31,086 nucleotides of DNA, taken from assembly GCA_036897095.1 (NCBI GenBank), contig JAYMSP010001539.1, positions 1 through 31,086 of the forward strand, given 5' to 3'. Positions 21,679 through 31,086 of the stretch are shown in pieces. A model generated the notes under the pieces. The model ran no database searches, was not told the DNA's origin, and saw only the letters and a list, made by a program, of their open reading frames with translations. The stretch is from Plantago elongata (taxonomy: Eukaryota; Streptophyta; Magnoliopsida; Lamiales; Plantaginaceae). Position 1 is the stretch's first letter. Every line of letters begins with the position of its first letter. A program made the translations under genes and the position numbers.

Positions 21679-23500
21679 ATGTTTGACAAGTATTGCAAGA
21701 TGAAAGACTCATTAGATGGTCCAGGACCATCCATTCACTCATTTGACATATACATACAGTATGTTGAACACCATAATATAATTCGAGATGTCAGAGGTGG
21801 TGAGTATAGTTTCACATCTTTGAAGAATGAGGTTGTTGATGTAGTGCAGGTGCAGGGTGAGCCTGAAACAAACCCCGAGATGGTGTACATATATTAGCGT
21901 TATAGTTACGACAGTGTGACATATTTGAAGAAGTACATTCTCAATGATGCTGATCTGGAATTGATATTCTCCACTAGGTAAAAATACTATGTGTTTAACG
22001 TGGAGGTTCCCAATGTTGTTGATCTTACTCAAGGACATTCACATGGCCTCACAAATTGAGCCATCTCTAATTGTGAAGGAGTCGTTGGACAAAAATGATG
22101 AATCAAGCTATGATTGGTCAGACAGTGGACTAAGTGTGATTTCTCAGATGGAGAGAGTGATGGTGGAGAGGGTGATGATGACTGGGAGACTGAGAGTGAG
22201 AATATAGATGATGAGGATGAGGTAGTGGTTGGTTCACAACAATGCCCAGCTGGTATGGGTTCTGGTAGTAATGTTGTTGCTGGTTCAAACAATGTCCATG
22301 TGAAGGATGAAGTGTTTTACACTCCTGAAAAGCGGGTAGTTTCAAGGGGAGATGACTTATCTTTTGAAGACTCTGAATTTGAACCACTGTTCAGTTATGA
22401 GAGACAAGCGGGACGTAATGGTCCTAGACCAATGTTGACCCCTTTAAAAGGAATGAGAGATGTATCTGGGCAGTTCCCTTCGTATGGAGTTGATGGAATT
22501 AAACATATTCCTATTGTTGATCTAGTTGACAGTGATGATGATACACTTGAGAAGATCCCATTTATTAACATTGTTGATAGTGGAGATGATGGCACTGAAG
22601 TATTGGAGGATGAGAAAACTGAGGTACTAGAAAGCAGAGACTACGGTAACGGAAACCTGGGTGAAGTCAACCAGGGTGAACAAAATGTGGATTTAGAAAT
22701 GGTTGTATATGAACCTAATAATCACTTGTTGGATAACTACCATACGGACCCTGAAGCAATGTTCGAGAGCAACGACTCTGACGAGTATGACTTTGATGAA
22801 ACGAAAGAAGACTACTCTTGGATTGAAGGACCTCAGTTTGTTGTTCCGGTAAACAAACTTGAAGTTCCCGAATTTACAGTTGGTACATATTTGGCCCCAT
22901 TCTCATGTACTATATTGCAGTTTCCAATATTTTCAAGGACGTACATTCCTAATAGTGCCAAAACTCTGTTAATTTTAACATGTTAAAGTTGGATAACTTG
23001 TGTTCACAAAAATTATGGTGAGGGTTTTAGTAATGCATTAACATGAAAACAATTAAAAGGGTTTCGTAGTAAGACAAAATGTCTTAATGATGAGTTTGTT
23101 TAGTGTAGTTTAGATGCATGAGTATTGAAGTGAGCGATACTTTTTTATTTGCAGGAATGGTGTTCGACAATGTTTTAGAGTTCAGAGAAGCTTTGTGTGA
23201 GCATAGTGTCAGAGTTGGTTTCAGGATGCATCGTAAGAAAAATGAGGGGAAAAGGGTCACAAGTCAATGTGCTATATATGGTTACAATTGGAGGATTCAT
23301 GCTAGTCCTGATGAGAAAGGCAACCCTATATTTATGGTCAAAACTTACAATCCGGAGCACTCATGTGTTAGGTCGAATGCACCACTACCTCCACTACTTC
23401 ACAAGAGTAATCTTCAATTTTACGGATCCATTAACCAGAAGGTTATGTCGTGAGATGATAGCAAAGTCTTTTGCTGGAACGGGCTGAAGACTTTGACTTG
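21679..23500 (+). mobile_element. Decayed Mutator-like (MULE) transposase, 5' half only
   Basis: Pieces in two frames make up a MURA-type N-terminal half. First comes an N-terminal segment (21679-22060, containing DADLELIFSTR), then a long acidic region (22114-22882), then the Mutator DNA-binding domain (23155-23450). Between the last two is a 272-bp intron: donor at 22883 and acceptor at 23154, phase 1, joining VPEFTVG to MVFDNVLEF. The domain shows FREALCEHSVRVGFRM, a Trp (YGYNWRIHA) and the closing PEHSC ligands, but the second zinc ligand Cys is a Tyr. In-frame stops occur at 21895 and 21979, with a frameshift near 22010-22130 and another near 23450. After about 23500 no DDE catalytic domain follows, so it cannot encode an active transposase. 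MULEs are cut-and-paste DNA transposons. Confidence 0.8.
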
Positions 23501-25719
23501 TGGTTGATGCGAAGAAAAACCCAACCTAGTTGACTGGAGATCCCAAGATTTAATTTAGGTTCAAAGGGACAACCTAATTGTATCAACGTGGAGTTCACTG
23601 TGGGGGTTTACATATGTACAGTGACAACAGTTAAAGAGGTTAAACGTGTGATTTTTAATGTGCCAAATTCGTGTATGGTCTTGCAGAACCAGAAAATGTG
23701 TTCATGGCCTAAACAAACACAACCATGAGAATTTATGCCAAAGAGAAATTTATGTGGAATACATCGTCGTTTACATAAACGGCATAATAGTTCAAGGACA
23801 TCATGTCTACTGGTGGCCAATAAAGAAGGTGCATTCTTACGAGGGTGGTTAAACCTACCTATCCTATGCAGTTTCGATCGTTTGGTTATATGACATGAAG
23901 ATGGAGTTTTTCTTCATGTGGGGATTGTTGGAAATTATGAAGAAAAAATAAAGTAAATAATACTTTGAGAGGTGTATTTATATTGGGATCATTTCTTAAT
24001 TATTTATTAATTAAGAAGATAAAAAATATATATATAAAATCTACTCCATAAAAGTTTCGGATTAAATATATTATTTGTTCAAAATGAATGTTGGGTTAGT
24101 GGGAATAAACTGCTTAAGGTGGAAGGTACTTTCCAACACATGAGGCTGATCATTATCACGTGAGGCTCAGGTTGTGTGGTACTGTGGTCTCCTTCATGAC
24201 CACATTGCCTCATTATTACAAATTACAACTTGTTTAGCCTTTAATTTTGCCCACATCTTTTGTCATATTCTTGTTAAATTTTGCTACTACTGCTTTTACT
24301 TTTTTTTTTTTTTTCCTTCTACTAACCAGACTTTAATTTCTCTTTTACTTATTCTCTCAGTGATCTTTAATTGTCAGGAAAAAGAAATTTGTGTTTGACG
24401 AATATAGTTAGCCCCCTTATCAAGTTAATGACGAGTTGTGTATTTCGATCGATGAAATCATATGCAAGTACACCTTATTCTTACTTATCATCATGTGACA
24501 ACTGACTAAACTTATGAAAAGATAAAGTCATCAAATCATATCCTCGTGAATAAAACCCATCATTAATCTTTCTCTGTCTTTGTATTTGTATATTCAGTTT
24601 GATCATTGCATATGACAATTACAAAATTATACTGGTTTGATCTCAATTTTGGTAATTTGGAGTGGTAATGCAATGTACCGGGTTCTATATTGGTACTTGG
24701 TGGCAGTGGTAGAACAGGAAGTCATCGGCCTTTTGGTTATGTGCTGGTGTCCCACGCACGCACATGAAAATAATGGTGGTCCGACCATGTGTTTTGCTGA
24801 TTTTATTGCACTCCATCACTTAACTTAATTCATCACAATATATACAAGATCCTATTGTTTCTTGGTCCCTGCTGCTTCCATTGATAAGTTCATCAATAAA
24901 TCACCCTCACCTAACACCAAATGGGATTTAATACTCTATGATATCCAAACAAATAGTGAATCCTGTTTTTATAAAATTAGTGTAGCCATTTTAATATACG
25001 AATTTAACTTTAGAATAGTGATTAACATCATTATTTATATTGCATTTGAAACACGACTCACTTTATAATAAATTCGACTTTAATAACGGTAAGTTACTAA
25101 AGTATTCCACTTGATACAATTTGAAACGGTAAGTTTAGTATGTCAGATATGTATGCCGGGTGGTTTAATTAATTAGACAAGATTGGGTAAGTAATACTGC
25201 ATCTAATAGTTGGCTTTACGTATGGAATAGTGAGTTAAGGGTACCGGCCGGTTCACGTGGGTAGTGGTAAGGTGTAGTTAAGAGCTTGTAAAGGAAGAAG
25301 GACTATGTAGTTATGTCTCACCTCACGATCAACCCATGACCATCTTTAAAGACAAGACAGACCAACCAAGGAAAGCTTCAATTAGCAGCTTATCCATACA
25401 TGTCGCAGCTTTCTTCAATTCCCCTTTTCTATGCTTCTATCTTACTCTTCTCTTATCTGCCTCCATGCACATAGATAGCAGTCAGGAAGTACTGCTCTAC
25501 CCACGTTCCTAACATATATTTTTTTCTCCATAGACCAACATCAAAGCTAGCTCTTGGAAAAAATATTTAAGAAATCTACAAACACTATCTATAATTATAA
25601 TCAAAAACATTATTTAAACGATTATCAATTTAATCGTCTTTTAAGTTCCTCTTTAATGTAGGTCTTGTAAGACTACGTGGTAATGTGGAGAACAACGAAA
25701 ATATTTATATATATTGATG

Positions 25720-26320
25720 TGGGGTGAAGGCGGCTAAGTATTTAGGCTCAGAGTTCACTCTTAATCCGATAGTAGTGACCAAAACAATGCTCCTCGGAAA
25801 TAAGACCTGCAGGGGAAAGTGGCGGGTTAGACCCTTTAAGATCGGTCGGCCTAAAATAAATCGGTGTAACACGAATTAGCATGTGGTTGGATATAAGTGG
25901 TCCGAGTAGAAGTAGAGAGTAATATATTAGTGGTAGTTGACTTACTTAATTAGGAGCAAATGCTCAAGTATTTATAGCAGAATCTCCGGAAAGACCGGTC
26001 TCCGACCATAGCCTCCGATTGGGCGGGTTAACCCAAGCTAACACGTGTCATCGGCGATATGTGTCACACCGTGATCCGGTGAGACTCCAAGACTGTGTGA
26101 GGTCAACTCTAAAGTCCCTAGGGTCGGCTCTTTAGTTTAGCATGACTATTTTACATCCTAGATCTTGATAAGTCAATTGGATTCGGACCTGTTATGGTAG
26201 GGTCGGTTCGAACATAAAGGAGTCCGCAATGTTGCTTCCATCACAGTTTTTGGTCGGCCCTAGGAGAGGCTTCTGTGAGTGGTCGGCTCTCTAATTTGAG
26301 AAGGTAATTATTTATCATGG
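25720..26320 (-). repeat. LTR-like retroelement fossil, reverse orientation
   Basis: This block is visibly richer in G+C than its surroundings. On the minus strand it holds a TATAAATA box (25969-25976), as an LTR promoter would. The word GGTCGG recurs five times (25844, 26122, 26201, 26252, 26281). Phrases such as CTGCAGGGGAAAGTGGCGGG resemble plant LTRs. Ends, family and age cannot be set from the window, and no internal coding part is attached, so it would be a solo or partial LTR. Confidence 0.35.
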
Positions 26321-27320
26321 TCCTATTTATCACGCTATGTCGTATAATTTGTATATATTACGTATAATTTTACTGTTGTTTAAAATGGTATATTTATTCT
26401 GATGAGTATAATGCAACTTAGTCATACTTGGGCGACAATTAGAGTTGAATGAGTTGGATAACAGATGATAGTTTAACAGAAAATTTAGGCCAGTCAAACT
26501 TGGAATTTGGAGTAGATCTCAATTAAACTTAAAATAAAATAGTAATACTAGTACTGTAGTAGTTAGTTGTCGCAAAATTGACAGTAGGTTATATATATAG
26601 TTTGGTTTGGGATTGGAATCTAACGAGGCTCTAATAACATCAACCAAGTAAATTACAAATATTAATTGACACACACAACAAGTTTCAAGGCGTTTTAAAT
26701 ACCTCCAAATGCATGCCTACTTGGAGCTTGCGAGATCGAGTTGTTGACGATAAATATTCAAGTTATGTGCAAGTGTATCGGAACAAGTTGTTTGACATGG
26801 AGTTCGGTCTGAACGATTGCAGCAGGATTTTATTAGGTAATAAACAAATAGGAATTGGGACGGGGTCGGGTCGGGTCGTATTTAGTTCAGTTTATTTTAG
26901 ACGATAATAATTAAACTTACTTTTTTAAGTATAATGATTTAATATATAATTGGATCATATTATGTTAAAACGTGTGTAAGCGATGACAAAATGAAACACT
27001 ATATATACTTACCATTGGTAATACAAATTCAATTTTGTAAAAAATACTATACAGAAATATAAAATGGGTAGCCTTAAAATTTGTTTGTATTATTGACTTG
27101 AAATAGTTCCTGGACGTAGCATATTTGAAGTTGACGTGCTCAGAATAACCAGAGATGTTTATAGGAAACAGACAAAAATGGAAAACTTTTGTTGATAAAT
27201 TGATTTATATTAAAATTTAATGGAGCTGAAAATTACATTTACTTGATTTTCATTTCGTTTTCATAGACAAATCCAATACAACTCGTATGGCACCCGTTTG
27301 CTCAACACTATTGTGGTACG

Positions 27321-27342
27321 TGATATGATATGATATGATATG
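27321..27342. repeat. (TGATA)n microsatellite
   Basis: Four perfect copies of TGATA followed by TG. A short simple repeat, probably polymorphic. Confidence 0.9.
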
Positions 27343-28066
27343 GTACCTCAAATGCACACCAACTAACACACACCAAACATCGATTATTACGTTGCGTGTA
27401 CGAACATTTTTCACAAATATAATTGTATAATATATGACAAAAACAAACATGAAATAGATAATTACAAATAATCTTATTAATTCTGTTAGAAGTTAAAATA
27501 TTTATTATTTTGCTAACAGTGTTTTGATTTAGATGCAGTTCTGGTATTGATTTGCAGGTAAAGACAACATTAAATTATAAAACCTTCCAACGGAGTAGTT
27601 AAAGGATACACTTTCTATGAAAATATTGGCCCTTTTCTTGAATTAGCAATATTAACATCATACCAATTACCAAACAAAGAGTATCATATAAATGCTAAGA
27701 GATGTACCATTACCAACCAAATTATTGGATGGTCCCTCAAATAATGCAGTAATTTCAATCACACTTATCTAACATTTACATTACTTTTTCGATAATAAAT
27801 TGATGAAACTTTATTATTAGCACTATAAAATTAGTACTAAAGTGATTACTTATAAAAATTAAATGTTAATATGTTGATACAAAATCTACTCCGTGTTTAT
27901 CTTAACCACCTCTCTTGAAAGAGGTTAATGAGAAGACTGTATTCTACATTGCTATTATAAGAAACTATAATGATTTCATACAAATTTTAATTTAAGATGG
28001 GATTATATTAAATATTAAATTAATGATAAATGAAGTCGAAACTGGACAGGATGTATCGTTTCATTT

Positions 28067-28150
28067 GTTTTTTTTTAAACGGTTGAAGGGTTACCCGAAC
28101 CCTTAATTTATTAGTTGAAGTTGAAGCGTCTTACCAACTGAGTTACGCCT
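28067..28150 (-). mobile_element. tRNA-derived SINE, short copy
   Basis: Read on the minus strand, it starts GGCGTAACTCAGTTGGTAAG, a tRNA 5' half with a box A that matches the consensus at all but one position. About 32 bases later comes GGTTCGGGTAACC in box-B position, and it ends in an A-rich tail (rc of 28068-28077). SINEs are transcribed by RNA polymerase III and mobilised by LINE enzymes. It is not a functional tRNA, since no cloverleaf or acceptor stem is present. Confidence 0.55.
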
Positions 28151-28872
28151 TATGATTTATAGTTTCATGTCATGATCTTGATGAATCGGATCACCATTCT
28201 TCTTCTTCTTGTTTTACCAAGAACAGGAAGTGGCAATATTTAATTGAAGGTTGAGACTTATGGTGATTTTGTGGGTAAAACTGGCATCGAGAAAAGGGAG
28301 TCATTATGATTAGTCGCGATTACCTAAGTATCCTAAGCATATGAGCAAGAAAAGGGGATTAGTATTTGTATTTTATTATCGTGTGGGTAAGTGGTCAATT
28401 CCCAAAGATTACAATAATCACGGATTCTTCATTATTAGGTGCATCTAGTTTCTAACCCAACCATATTAGTTAGTAAGATTCCATTGTCAAATCTGCCTTG
28501 TAAGCAAAACTACCCCCCATCTGGATGCGCTCAGATTACATTTATACCCTCAAACCCAAGCTGAAGTTTTCGTTAATTGTATAGTTTGCTACTGTGATTA
28601 TTTGGTGTGTATGTGTCAAAATTAATGCATTACCCTGGAATTTTTGTGACATCTAGATTAGTACTATTTATTTTGTGACGAAGAAAAGAAAATTATTGAC
28701 TTTTACCTTTTCCGAAAGAATACGAAAATTCGTAAATCTATATCATACTACAACTAAGGTGAGTGTGCAAAATCCTAATTCACGAGGGGTCTATTCTTAT
28801 TTCTTTTTTTAGAGACTAGTAGTTAGTTATACACACACACTCAACCGACTCCGAGCACAAGGCCCGGGAGAC

Positions 28873-29442
28873 TCAACGCTTCAACACCGTACACATATCT
28901 ACTGACACAAGTTTATCTAACCATTCTGGACATATGTCCCAAACATGTAAAACTTGGACACACTGCTTGGGTAACAAACTAGCCGAGGACTCTACAATAT
29001 CAGAACCAACCACACTATTAGTAGACAAACTATACATAGCACTCCCCCACTTCGCCAGACAGTCTGCCACTCCATTGGCTTCTCTGTATATGAATCGAAT
29101 CTGCACTGCCTGGAACGAACGGATAAGATGCCAAAGGTCACTCACCGGAGTCTGGTGCAGTCGCGCTGGATCCTGAAACCTGCACAAACATGCAAATAAG
29201 TAATAAGAGTCAGTTTGAATGATTATTTTTGTGTCTAGCCTTTGTAAAGATAGACTAAGACCCAGGCGTAAAGCTATAAATTCTGCCATGTTATTGTCCG
29301 TGTAACCACTGTATCCACTAGTAGCTTGTAGAAACGATCCTGAAGGTGATCGTATGATGCAACCTACACCCGTTGCGCCGGGGTTTCCCAAAGCTGATCC
29401 ATCCATGTTAAGACATACAAAACCCAAAGGCGGGGGATCCAA
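28873..29442 (-). CDS. LINE RNase H domain, open frame
   Basis: A 189-codon open frame with a full type-I RNase H fold of the plant LINE/RVT_3 kind. Catalytic carboxylates D14 (LNMDGSALGNP), E54 (NNMAEFIALR), D78 (IIQTDSYYL) and D127 (EANGVADCLAKWG) are all in place. In active LINEs this domain removes RNA from the RNA-DNA hybrid during target-primed reverse transcription. Here it is out of frame with the zinc-binding part upstream and has no RT. The first Met is not conserved as a start, so separate translation is not implied. It is unusual only in being uninterrupted within a broken element. Confidence 0.85.
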   Translation of the reverse strand: MDPPPLGFVCLNMDGSALGNPGATGVGCIIRSPSGSFLQATSGYSGYTDNNMAEFIALRLGLSLSLQRLDTKIIIQTDSYYLFACLCRFQDPARLHQTPVSDLWHLIRSFQAVQIRFIYREANGVADCLAKWGSAMYSLSTNSVVGSDIVESSASLLPKQCVQVLHVWDICPEWLDKLVSVDMCTVLKR

Positions 29443-29489
29443 GTGAAGGTGATATCGGTCCTAGGAGTTGATGTCGTTGGGGAGTGTTG

Positions 29490-29790
29490 TATTTATAGTT
29501 CCTTAAACAGTTTCTGACAACGAAATTGTAATGAATGAAAATCGAAATGCATTTGGCGAAAAAGAAAATCGTTACGCGCCTGCCACAACACCCAACCCAG
29601 AAGAACAAAGCGAAGTTGAGTGGGAGAGTTATGAGGTAAATTACAAAGCAACTGAGTGAAAGATTTGTCAGAATGTGGTTCCCATGTAGCAGGCCAATAC
29701 ACTAAGCGGATATGTCGGAAACACGAGCATTCGAAGAAAAGATGGGATGGATTTCTGGGTCAACCTGACAAAGGGAGGAGATGAGTATTC
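29490..29790 (-). pseudogene. LINE ORF2 zinc-binding region (zf-RVT), degenerate
   Basis: Frames on the minus strand show LCQVDPEIH, then HLFFECSCFRHI in a shifted frame, then VYWPATWEP and LLGWVLWQARNDFLF. This is the typical zf-RVT order (CxxC, HLFFxC, WxxWxxRN). At least one frameshift lies inside, and another separates it from the RNase H frame. Confidence 0.75.
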
Positions 29791-30200
29791 AAATTACCTA
29801 TGGGAATTGAAAGATTAACAATATCTCCACGTGGAAGAAGAGGGCATTAGTTTGTGGCATGGACTTAGTGACTGGGCCTTGAGCTGGAAAGATAGAATGT
29901 TGATCTATTACTGTTAATTGGGCTAGATATAGTGCATTTGGACAACTTTCTTCTTGAGCAAGAGCATGGAATAGATTATCCTCTAATTGGGCATGAAGTA
30001 CTGCACTTGGGCGAGATTGATCAGTAGTACTAATGGAAGAACTAGCACATTTTGGTAACCATTTGGATTTTAGTTTCGAAGGTCCAACATTACCTGTTGG
30101 TGGGCCACTCATGTCTCCAGGCTGATTGGGTAGCCCGGCTGATTCGGCTCCGGTCGAAGTTTAGTAGCATTGTTCCGAGGTAGTACGAGGGCGAGGCCGT

Positions 30201-31049
30201 TTAATAATTCCATCCGTCTTTGAAAGATCGATTTGTTGGCGTTTTGTCTTGGTTCAAAGGTTGATTTGAGCACTTGCCCGTCATATGCCCTACAAAACCA
30301 CACGTAAAACAAAAACGGACTTTCATTTCATAAGATATAGATTGAACTTTAGTACCAATATGAATTGTCGTAGGAAGTTTAGAACGCGTGTCGATTTCAA
30401 TGCACAGACGTGCGTATCGGCCTCGTTGGGAAGCCACAGTGCATGCATCAACTTTGATCGGTATTCCCAACATCTTTCCAATTTTAAACAATGCATCCAT
30501 ATGGTAATATTCAACCGGAAGCTCGTGAAGCTGGATCCAAACAACCATACTATCGAGCCTATCTTGATCCGGTGTGAATTCAGGTCGCCAAGTTTGGACC
30601 GAAAGATAATGGTTGAACAAAAACCACGAACCTCCTGCCAAAGCCATGAAATAATCTTCCTGGCTGTTGACTTTGACAACATAACATCCTTTGCCCAAGC
30701 TGGTAATGGAAGGGATTTTGGGAGATTTCCATAAATTTTGCAAATGTCTGCCAAGGAAAGGAATCTCTCAATGGATCCCTACAGTTCGAATTATCAGCGA
30801 TTTCGTCCATGGGCGGTAATATGAGTGTAACTCCTCTGCTGAGAATTCCACTCTTGGTAAATCAGATCGCAAATCAACTGTCATCGAATTTTGCGAGTTG
30901 CTTTTAGTCTTCTCCAACGCTGTTAGCCAAGCTGGAAAATACTTGTGAGGCGTAGCTCCTTGAAGCTTTGCCAAAAGTGAAGGTACGGTCGGAATAGAGT
31001 TTGAGTCGGTATTTTCCACCTCCATGGGAATAGTACTAGTGGGCGGCAT
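30201..31049 (-). pseudogene. LINE ORF1, DUF4283 plus CCHC zinc knuckle
   Basis: Starting at the ATG at 31049, the frame continues to 30201 with a single in-frame TGA (30770-30768). It encodes the DUF4283 domain (ending in LSVQTWRPEF), the following VWIQLHELPVEYYHMDALFK block, and a CFTCGFVGHMTGKC zinc knuckle (C-x2-C-x4-H-x4-C). This is the gag-like nucleic-acid chaperone of plant LINEs, which coats the element RNA. Downstream of about 30200 the tail continues in other frames (to about 29800) and is degenerate. Confidence 0.85.
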
Positions 31050-31086
31050 AGTGGAGACCGGCAGATCTAGTAATTTCGAAGGCGGG

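Larger units (their letters stand above)
23501..28066. other. Intergenic, repeat-derived, no gene seen
   Basis: The sequence after the MULE break (23510-23930) has no recognised coding content and may belong to another repeat. The rest is AT-rich, with an LTR-like GC-richer block (25720-26320) and a TGATA microsatellite (27321-27342). Open frames at 23658-23852, 24637-24828, 24862-25068 and 26713-26907 show no family features. Confidence 0.5.
28800..31086 (-). mobile_element. Internally deleted plant LINE (L1 type with RNase H)
   Basis: The minus strand reads 5' to 3' from the right edge: ORF1 (31049-30201), a decayed ORF1 tail (to about 29800), then directly the last part of ORF2, namely the RT zinc-binding region (about 29790-29490) and RNase H (29442-28873). 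A short 3' UTR ends in an A-rich tail (rc of 28800-28815). The whole endonuclease and reverse transcriptase, normally about 3 kb, is missing, with the junction between roughly 29780 and 29850. The copy therefore cannot move on its own. The left flank would hold one target-site duplication; the 5' flank is outside the window. Confidence 0.85.

Noticed and set aside
23608-23820. Open frames on both strands with several Cys and His
   Set aside because: Cys/His spacing fits no zinc-finger pattern and frames are short; treated as unassigned repeat DNA.
25400-25425. Stretch GCAGCTTTCTTCAATTC resembling miR396
   Set aside because: Several mismatches to mature miR396 and no complementary arm nearby to form a precursor hairpin.
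26713-26907. 64-codon open frame followed by a (GGGTC)n-like run
   Set aside because: No recognisable domain, no splice context, short; likely chance.
28121-28150. Minus-strand tRNA gene
   Set aside because: Box A and a weak box B are present but there is no acceptor stem or anticodon arm; fits a SINE head better.

Overview
The window is nuclear DNA from a eudicot plant. This is shown by spliced genes with GT-AG introns, AT-rich intergenic DNA, plant-only families (two-LIM actin proteins, LRR receptor-like proteins, an RLSB/PDE338-type chloroplast S1 protein) and plant transposons (Mutator-like, LINE with RNase H, SINE, MITE). The species cannot be fixed from the sequence.

Layout. Positions 1-900 hold an LTR-like fossil abutting the 3' end of an LRR receptor-like protein (RLP) gene. 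Positions 1872-3193 carry an intact three-exon ZIP zinc/iron transporter with a perfect zinc-deficiency response element 331 bp upstream. Positions 5285-8486 carry a nearly full-length, intronless RLP paralogue with two reading-frame breaks: one extra base in an A-run inside the signal peptide and one in-frame stop. Positions 9593-13963 (minus) hold a complete 14-exon gene of 761 codons for a chloroplast S1-domain RNA-binding protein of the RLSB/PDE338 type, reconstructed with every exon phase matching. It shares a ~0.7 kb divergent promoter interval with a five-exon two-LIM-domain (PLIM2-like) gene at 14658-15686. A single-exon NF-YC histone-fold gene lies convergently at 16346-16711 (minus).

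From about 16.7 kb on, the window is repeat-rich and I see no intact host gene. It holds a foldback MITE and half of a second copy, Mutator-like terminal sequence, a decayed Mutator-like transposase missing its catalytic half, an LTR-like GC-richer fossil, a tRNA-derived SINE, and an internally deleted LINE running off the right end. The LINE's ORF1 is joined almost directly to the ORF2 tail (zinc knuckle and RNase H), with no endonuclease or reverse transcriptase.

The genes do not form a pathway. The ZIP gene serves metal uptake, the RLPs surface immunity, RLSB chloroplast mRNA function, the LIM protein the actin cytoskeleton, and NF-YC transcription. The most informative observations are the zinc-response element before the ZIP gene, the frame breaks and LRR-pair duplication in the RLP, a 60-bp exonic duplication beside an ambiguous acceptor in RLSB, and the two-ended LINE. 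I found no convincing evidence of a wholly new biological system.
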